From CAVYVZ01 sp963772065 (GTDB lineage Bacteria; Acidobacteriota; Vicinamibacteria; Vicinamibacterales; UBA2999): DNA of 64,000 nt. The DNA lies in the NCBI GenBank assembly GCA_963772065.1, contig CAVYVZ010000009.1:496001-560000 (forward strand). Direction: 5' to 3'. Shown here piece after piece: positions 59,915 to 64,000 of the stretch (position 1 is the stretch's first letter; each line of letters begins with the position of its first letter). A program made the position numbers and the translations under genes. The notes below the pieces were generated by a model, which worked only from the letters and a program-made list of their open reading frames with translations, was not told the DNA's origin and did not search any database.

Positions 59915-61431
59915 AGTACGTCAGCGTCGCATGCTTGCTCCTGTCCGCGGCGGTTGCGGCGCAGCCCGCGAACCTCCGCGGGACGATCGAGGCCTGGGTG
60001 CAGAAGAACCAGAAGGCCCTCGTGTCATCGCTCAGCGAGCTCCTCGCCATTCCAAACGTGGCGGCCGATCGCGAGAACATCCGCCGCAACGCCGCGTGGC
60101 TGCGCGGTGCGCTCGCGAAGCGCGGCTTCACCGCGGAGCTCCTCGAGACGACGGGGAATCCACTCGTCTTCGGCGAGCTCAGTGTTCCCGGCGCCACTCG
60201 TACGATCCTGTTCTACGAGCACTACGACGGCCAGCCCGTGAACGCGAGCGATTGGAAGCAGCCGTCTCCCTTCACGCCCATTCTTCGGGACGGCCGAATG
60301 GAAGACGGCGGTCGCGAGATCCCGAACGGCCTGTCGACGCTGGCGGCCTTCGGACCGGACATGCGCATCTACGCGCGATCCGCATCCGATGACAAGTCGC
60401 CGTTCATCGCGCTGTGCGCCGCGCTCGACGCGCTGAAGGAGAACGGCGTGCCGCCGACGTCGAACATCAAGATCATCCTCGATGGCGAGGAAGAGGCGGG
60501 CTCGCCGAGCCTCGTGCCCGCGATCTCGACCTATCGCAGCCGGCTGTCCGCCGATGTCATGTACATCCTGGACGGACCCGTGCACCCGAGCGAGCGGCCG
60601 ACGGTGGTCTACGGCGCGCGCGGCATCGCGACGATCGAGCTGACGGTCTACGGCCCGGCCTTCGCGCTGCACAGCGGCCACTACGGCAACTGGGTCCCGA
60701 ACCCGGCGATGCGCCTCGCGCAGCTGCTCGCCACCATGAAGTCGGACGATGGCCGGGTGACGATCGAGGGGTTCTATGACGGGATCGCGCCGGTCAGCGC
60801 GGAGGAGAAGGCGATGCTGAGCGCGGTGCCCGACGATCCCGCTTCGCTGATGAAGCTCTTCGGGATCGCTGCCCCGGAGCGTGCCGGCCTCTCGCTCCAG
60901 GAGGCGCTGCAGCTCCCGACGCTCAATATTCGAGGTCTCTCGAGCGCCTTCGTGGGGGCCGGCGCACGAACGGTCATTCCCGACAGAGCGGTCGCGGAAA
61001 TCGACATTCGCCTCGTGAAGGAAACACCCGCCGACCGGATGGTGGGACTGGTCCGGCAGCACATCACCCGGCTGGGATGGCACATCGCGGACGCCGAGCC
61101 CGATGCCGCGGCGAGAGCGAGATACTCTAGAATCATCCGCATGTCCGCGCGCGGTGGGACGAACGCGTACCGGACGTCGCCGCTGCTGCCCATCTCGAAG
61201 CAGACCGTCAGCGCGTTGGCCGCTGTATTTGGAGAGCCGCCCGTGCAGATTCGCACCAGCGGCGGTACCGTGCCGATCACGCCGTTCATCGAGGCCCTTG
61301 GTTTTCCGGCGATGTCGCTTCCGACGGTGAATTTCGACAACAATCAGCACGGAGAGAACGAAAACCTCAGGCTCGGCCATTTCTTTCGGGGCGTCACGAC
61401 CGTCGCCGCGGTACTGACGATGAAACGATGA
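59911..61431 (+). CDS. M20-family metallopeptidase, secreted
   Basis: A 506-residue M20 dipeptidase/carnosinase-like enzyme. The signal peptide is MKYVSVACLLLSAAVAAQPA. Metal-site motifs: EHYDGQPV (first His/Asp), ARSASDDKSPFIALC, ILDGEEEAGSPSL with the catalytic Glu and a metal Glu, and YILDGPVHPSERP. A late His is in NQHGENENLRLGHF. A lid/dimerisation insertion is seen in the middle (GPAFALHSGHYGNWVPNP). Translation is coupled to the MFS gene before it and to the VWFA gene after it (both ATGA). A long frame starting at 58702 is only read-through of the MFS gene. Confidence 0.92.
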   Translation: MKYVSVACLLLSAAVAAQPANLRGTIEAWVQKNQKALVSSLSELLAIPNVAADRENIRRNAAWLRGALAKRGFTAELLETTGNPLVFGELSVPGATRTILFYEHYDGQPVNASDWKQPSPFTPILRDGRMEDGGREIPNGLSTLAAFGPDMRIYARSASDDKSPFIALCAALDALKENGVPPTSNIKIILDGEEEAGSPSLVPAISTYRSRLSADVMYILDGPVHPSERPTVVYGARGIATIELTVYGPAFALHSGHYGNWVPNPAMRLAQLLATMKSDDGRVTIEGFYDGIAPVSAEEKAMLSAVPDDPASLMKLFGIAAPERAGLSLQEALQLPTLNIRGLSSAFVGAGARTVIPDRAVAEIDIRLVKETPADRMVGLVRQHITRLGWHIADAEPDAAARARYSRIIRMSARGGTNAYRTSPLLPISKQTVSALAAVFGEPPVQIRTSGGTVPITPFIEALGFPAMSLPTVNFDNNQHGENENLRLGHFFRGVTTVAAVLTMKR

Positions 61432-64000
61432 AACGCATAGCTCTCGCAGTTCTCATCGCGTCGATCCACGTTTCGGCTCAGGAGACCAAGCCTCCCGCTC
61501 AGGAAACCAAGCCGAAACCCGAACAGGGCCCGACGTTCCGAACCGGCATCGATCTGGTGATGGTGGACGTCGGCGTCAGCGACGAACGCGGCCGGCCCGT
61601 CTCCGATCTGCTCGCGCCCGACTTCGTCGTGAAGATCGACGGCGAGGTGCGGAAGGTGGTGTCGGCCGAGCACGTCCGCGTCGACGTCGAAGCCGCGAAG
61701 AAGCAGGCCAAGGCGGAATCGGAAACCGAGACCTTCTTCACCTCCAATCTCGCGCCGCCGAACGGCCGGATGATCGCCATCGCGGTCGACCAGTCGAACA
61801 TCCGTCCCGGCGCGGCGCGTCCGCTGCTGCAGGCGGCGGGACGATTCCTCGATCGCCTCAGTCCAGCCGACAAAATAGCGTTCATCTCGTATCCTCAGCC
61901 AGGCGAGGCGGTGGATTTCACCACCGACCACGCGCGCATCCGTCATGCGATGGGCCGCGTCACCGGGCTGCAGTCCCGGCACAAAGGGCGGTTCAACATC
62001 GGTCTGTGGGAAGCCAAGACGATCGTGGACAACCGCGACGAAATCATGCGGCGGACGGTCGTCATGCGCGAGTGCGCGATGCTGCAGGGCGTCGACCTCG
62101 AACGATGCGAGCGTGACGTCGAGCTCGAGGCGGGCGACATCGTCACGGCGCAGCGGCTCGATACCGCCATGTCGCTCCGGGGCCTGCAAGATCTGCTCAG
62201 CGATTTGTCACAGGTCGAGGGACCAAAGAACCTGATTCTGCTCTCCGAGGGCCTGATTCTGGACGGCACCGGCGGTGAGCTCGACGACATCGTGCGCCTT
62301 GCCGCCGTGGGCCGCGTGAGCATCAACGTGCTGCTCATGGACGTGCCGCGCTTCGAGGTCACGCAAGCCCAGCTTCCGCCGTCGGCGAGCGAGGATCGTC
62401 AGATGCAGGTCCAGGGCCTCGAGAACCTCGCGGGCCTGTCGCGCGGCGGGCTGTTTCGCGTCATCGGGACCGGCGATTCCATCTTCGATCGTCTCGCGTC
62501 CGAGATGTCGGCGTTCTATCTGCTCGGCGTCGAGCAGGCGACGCGCGATCGCGACGGCAAGCGGCATCGCATCGACGTCGACGTCCGGCGCCGCAACGTC
62601 ACGGTGCGCTCGCGCCGTGCGTTCGTGCTCTCGGCGGCCACCGGCCCACGCGTCACGCCGGAAGATCGCCTCGTGTCGGCGCTGAAGACGCCGTTTGGAG
62701 TTGCGGAGGTGCCCGTTCGGCTGACCAGTTACGCGTATCAGGACACGGGCGGCGAGAAGGTGCGCGTGGTGCTTGCCGCCGACGTCGGCCAGCCCGGCAC
62801 GACGCCGGCCGAGTACACAGTGGGGTACATCCTCATCGACGATCAGGGCAAGATCGCGGCGAGCGGGCAGGAGAAGCGGAAGCTCGAGCCGGCCACGGCC
62901 GGTGCGGCGAACGCAGCGCTCACCTACGTAGCTGGCCTCACGGTCGATCCGGGTCAATACCACGTGCGCTTTGGCGTGGTCGACGCGGAGGGACGCCGAG
63001 GCAGCGTCGTGCGCGACGTGCACGCCTGGAAGACTGCCGGCGAAGCATTCACCGTCGGCGACCTGATGGTCGGCGGCTTGAACGGCAGCCAGCCGTTGCG
63101 CCCGCAGGTGGAACCGCGCGTGGTCGACGGCCGCGTCGCCGCGTACGTCGAGCTCTACGCCGCGTCACCCGCCACGTTCGCCGACACGGCGGTCACCATC
63201 GAGATCGCCGACGACCAGGACGGCGCCGCGCTCACGTCCGCGCCGGCGCAGATTGTGCCCGCCCGGACCGACGGCTCCCGGATTGCGCAGGCGCTCGTGG
63301 GCGCGCGCATGTTGCCGCGCGGACGCTACGTGGCGCGCGCCACCATCACGCGCGGAGGCCGGCCGGCCGGCGTCCTGCTGCGGCCTTTCATTCTCGACGC
63401 GCCGGCGTCCGCTGCCGCAGACGGCGGCGGCATCGTTGCCGTCCCCACGATGATGCTCGCGTCGATCGCGCGCTTCGATCGCGAGATGATGCTGAAGCCG
63501 GACGTGATCTCCGCGATCATCGACGCCGTGCAGCAGACATCGCCGGCGCTGAAGGAACCGGTCGCGGCGGCCAGGGCCGGCAACTACGGGCCGGCCGCGC
63601 TCGATGCGCTGTCGACCGGCGATCAGGCGGCAGCGATGTTCTTTCGCGGCCTCGATCTGCTGACCAAGGGAGAACACGAAAAGGCGGCCACGCAGTTCCA
63701 GAACGCCGCGGGACCGAGGCGCGAATACTTTCCAGGCGCGTTCTATCTCGGCGCGTTGCTGGCCTCCGCGGGGCGCGATCAGGATGCCGCAGGCGTGTGG
63801 CAGCTCGGGATCGGCAAGGCGCCGCGGCCATCCTTCGCGTACACGGCCTTTGCCGACGCGCGCCTGCGCACCGGGCAGCCGGCGTCCGTCATCGACGTGC
63901 TCAAGCCGGCCTTCGAGCGATCCCCCGGCGATGAGCAGATTGCCAAGCGGCTGGCGATGGCCTACGTGATGACCGGCCGCTTCGGCGATGCGCTGCCGGT
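61428..64000 (+). CDS. VWFA-related acidobacterial protein, partial (runs off right edge)
   Basis: The first 857 codons are in the window and no stop is reached. A signal peptide (IALAVLIASIHVSAQ) is followed by a charged repeat of the type QETKP. The VWFA-like domain found mainly in Acidobacteriota (about 35-400) opens with IDLVMVDVGVSDERGRPVSD and contains IAIAVDQSNIRPGAARPLLQ; DQSN stands where the metal-site DxSxS motif is expected, so metal binding is doubtful. A later helical part (about 730 onward: AAMFFRGLDLLTKGEHEKAA) forms TPRs that continue beyond the edge. The function is unknown; protein-protein contact at the cell surface is likely. ATGA overlap with the M20 gene. Confidence 0.85.
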   Translation, partial: MKRIALAVLIASIHVSAQETKPPAQETKPKPEQGPTFRTGIDLVMVDVGVSDERGRPVSDLLAPDFVVKIDGEVRKVVSAEHVRVDVEAAKKQAKAESETETFFTSNLAPPNGRMIAIAVDQSNIRPGAARPLLQAAGRFLDRLSPADKIAFISYPQPGEAVDFTTDHARIRHAMGRVTGLQSRHKGRFNIGLWEAKTIVDNRDEIMRRTVVMRECAMLQGVDLERCERDVELEAGDIVTAQRLDTAMSLRGLQDLLSDLSQVEGPKNLILLSEGLILDGTGGELDDIVRLAAVGRVSINVLLMDVPRFEVTQAQLPPSASEDRQMQVQGLENLAGLSRGGLFRVIGTGDSIFDRLASEMSAFYLLGVEQATRDRDGKRHRIDVDVRRRNVTVRSRRAFVLSAATGPRVTPEDRLVSALKTPFGVAEVPVRLTSYAYQDTGGEKVRVVLAADVGQPGTTPAEYTVGYILIDDQGKIAASGQEKRKLEPATAGAANAALTYVAGLTVDPGQYHVRFGVVDAEGRRGSVVRDVHAWKTAGEAFTVGDLMVGGLNGSQPLRPQVEPRVVDGRVAAYVELYAASPATFADTAVTIEIADDQDGAALTSAPAQIVPARTDGSRIAQALVGARMLPRGRYVARATITRGGRPAGVLLRPFILDAPASAAADGGGIVAVPTMMLASIARFDREMMLKPDVISAIIDAVQQTSPALKEPVAAARAGNYGPAALDALSTGDQAAAMFFRGLDLLTKGEHEKAATQFQNAAGPRREYFPGAFYLGALLASAGRDQDAAGVWQLGIGKAPRPSFAYTAFADARLRTGQPASVIDVLKPAFERSPGDEQIAKRLAMAYVMTGRFGDALP

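Noticed and set aside
58702..61431. A 909-codon frame spanning the MFS and M20 genes
   Set aside because: Its first 400 codons are an out-of-frame reading of the MFS gene; the real M20 gene starts at 59911 with a signal peptide.

Overview
This 64-kb window is GC-rich chromosomal DNA that looks like a member of the Acidobacteriota, probably class Vicinamibacteria (inferred from gene families, no 16S present). The pointers are three Oar-like TonB-dependent receptors with N-terminal carboxypeptidase-regulatory domains, an ADOP-type orphan permease, a protein with the acidobacterial VWFA-related domain, several WPQWRG-type beta-propeller proteins, a serine/threonine kinase with a polytopic C-terminus, and many small ECF sigma / zinc-finger anti-sigma pairs. 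There are no rRNA, tRNA, CRISPR, transposase or phage genes that I can recognise.

Layout: 1-4.1 kb (minus) is a signalling operon: two histidine kinases, a NarL-type regulator and a GAF-PAS sensor. 4.2-6.0 kb (plus) holds a DUF3500 protein and a cyclase/formamidase. 6.1-10.8 kb (minus) holds an ADOP permease and a DUF3311 / sodium:solute symporter / rhodanese group; the rhodanese has an in-frame UGA exactly at its catalytic cysteine position and is probably a selenoprotein. 10.9-25.2 kb carries three TonB receptors, a small transporter-like protein, a 4CL-like ligase, and a divergent amidohydrolase/IclR pair. 25.3-36.7 kb (minus) is a long co-directional run: glycosyltransferase, ABC ATPase, FtsX permease, two propeller proteins, polyphosphate kinase and a third propeller protein. 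36.8-39.3 kb is a two-gene carboxylate reductase (LuxE/EhpF-like plus aldehyde dehydrogenase). 39.4-47.3 kb holds a Tat-exported zinc ribbon protein, a swivel-first aconitase-like enzyme, a kinase and an M14 peptidase.

47.3-56.6 kb (plus) is the most intriguing regulatory block: a LuxR-type mini-regulator, three ECF sigma factors, a zinc-finger anti-sigma, then a zinc finger-TM-TPR-CHAT protease fusion, a Tat-exported unknown protein and a subtilisin-like protease. This reads as sigma factor control tied to two proteases. 56.7-64 kb holds a PhcB-like methyltransferase fused to a fatty acid desaturase, an MFS transporter, an M20 peptidase and the start of a VWFA protein.

Two features run through the whole window. 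First, 12 otherwise well-conserved genes are split by single-base indels. I count 19; each gene's length returns to a multiple of three after correction, and 11-12 of them sit at GTAC. I treat them as assembly errors, not pseudogenes, and annotate the genes whole. Second, intergenic tandem heptamers (CGGTAGG, TAAGCCT/C, GGTCAAA families) lie flush with gene ends and often supply the stop codon.
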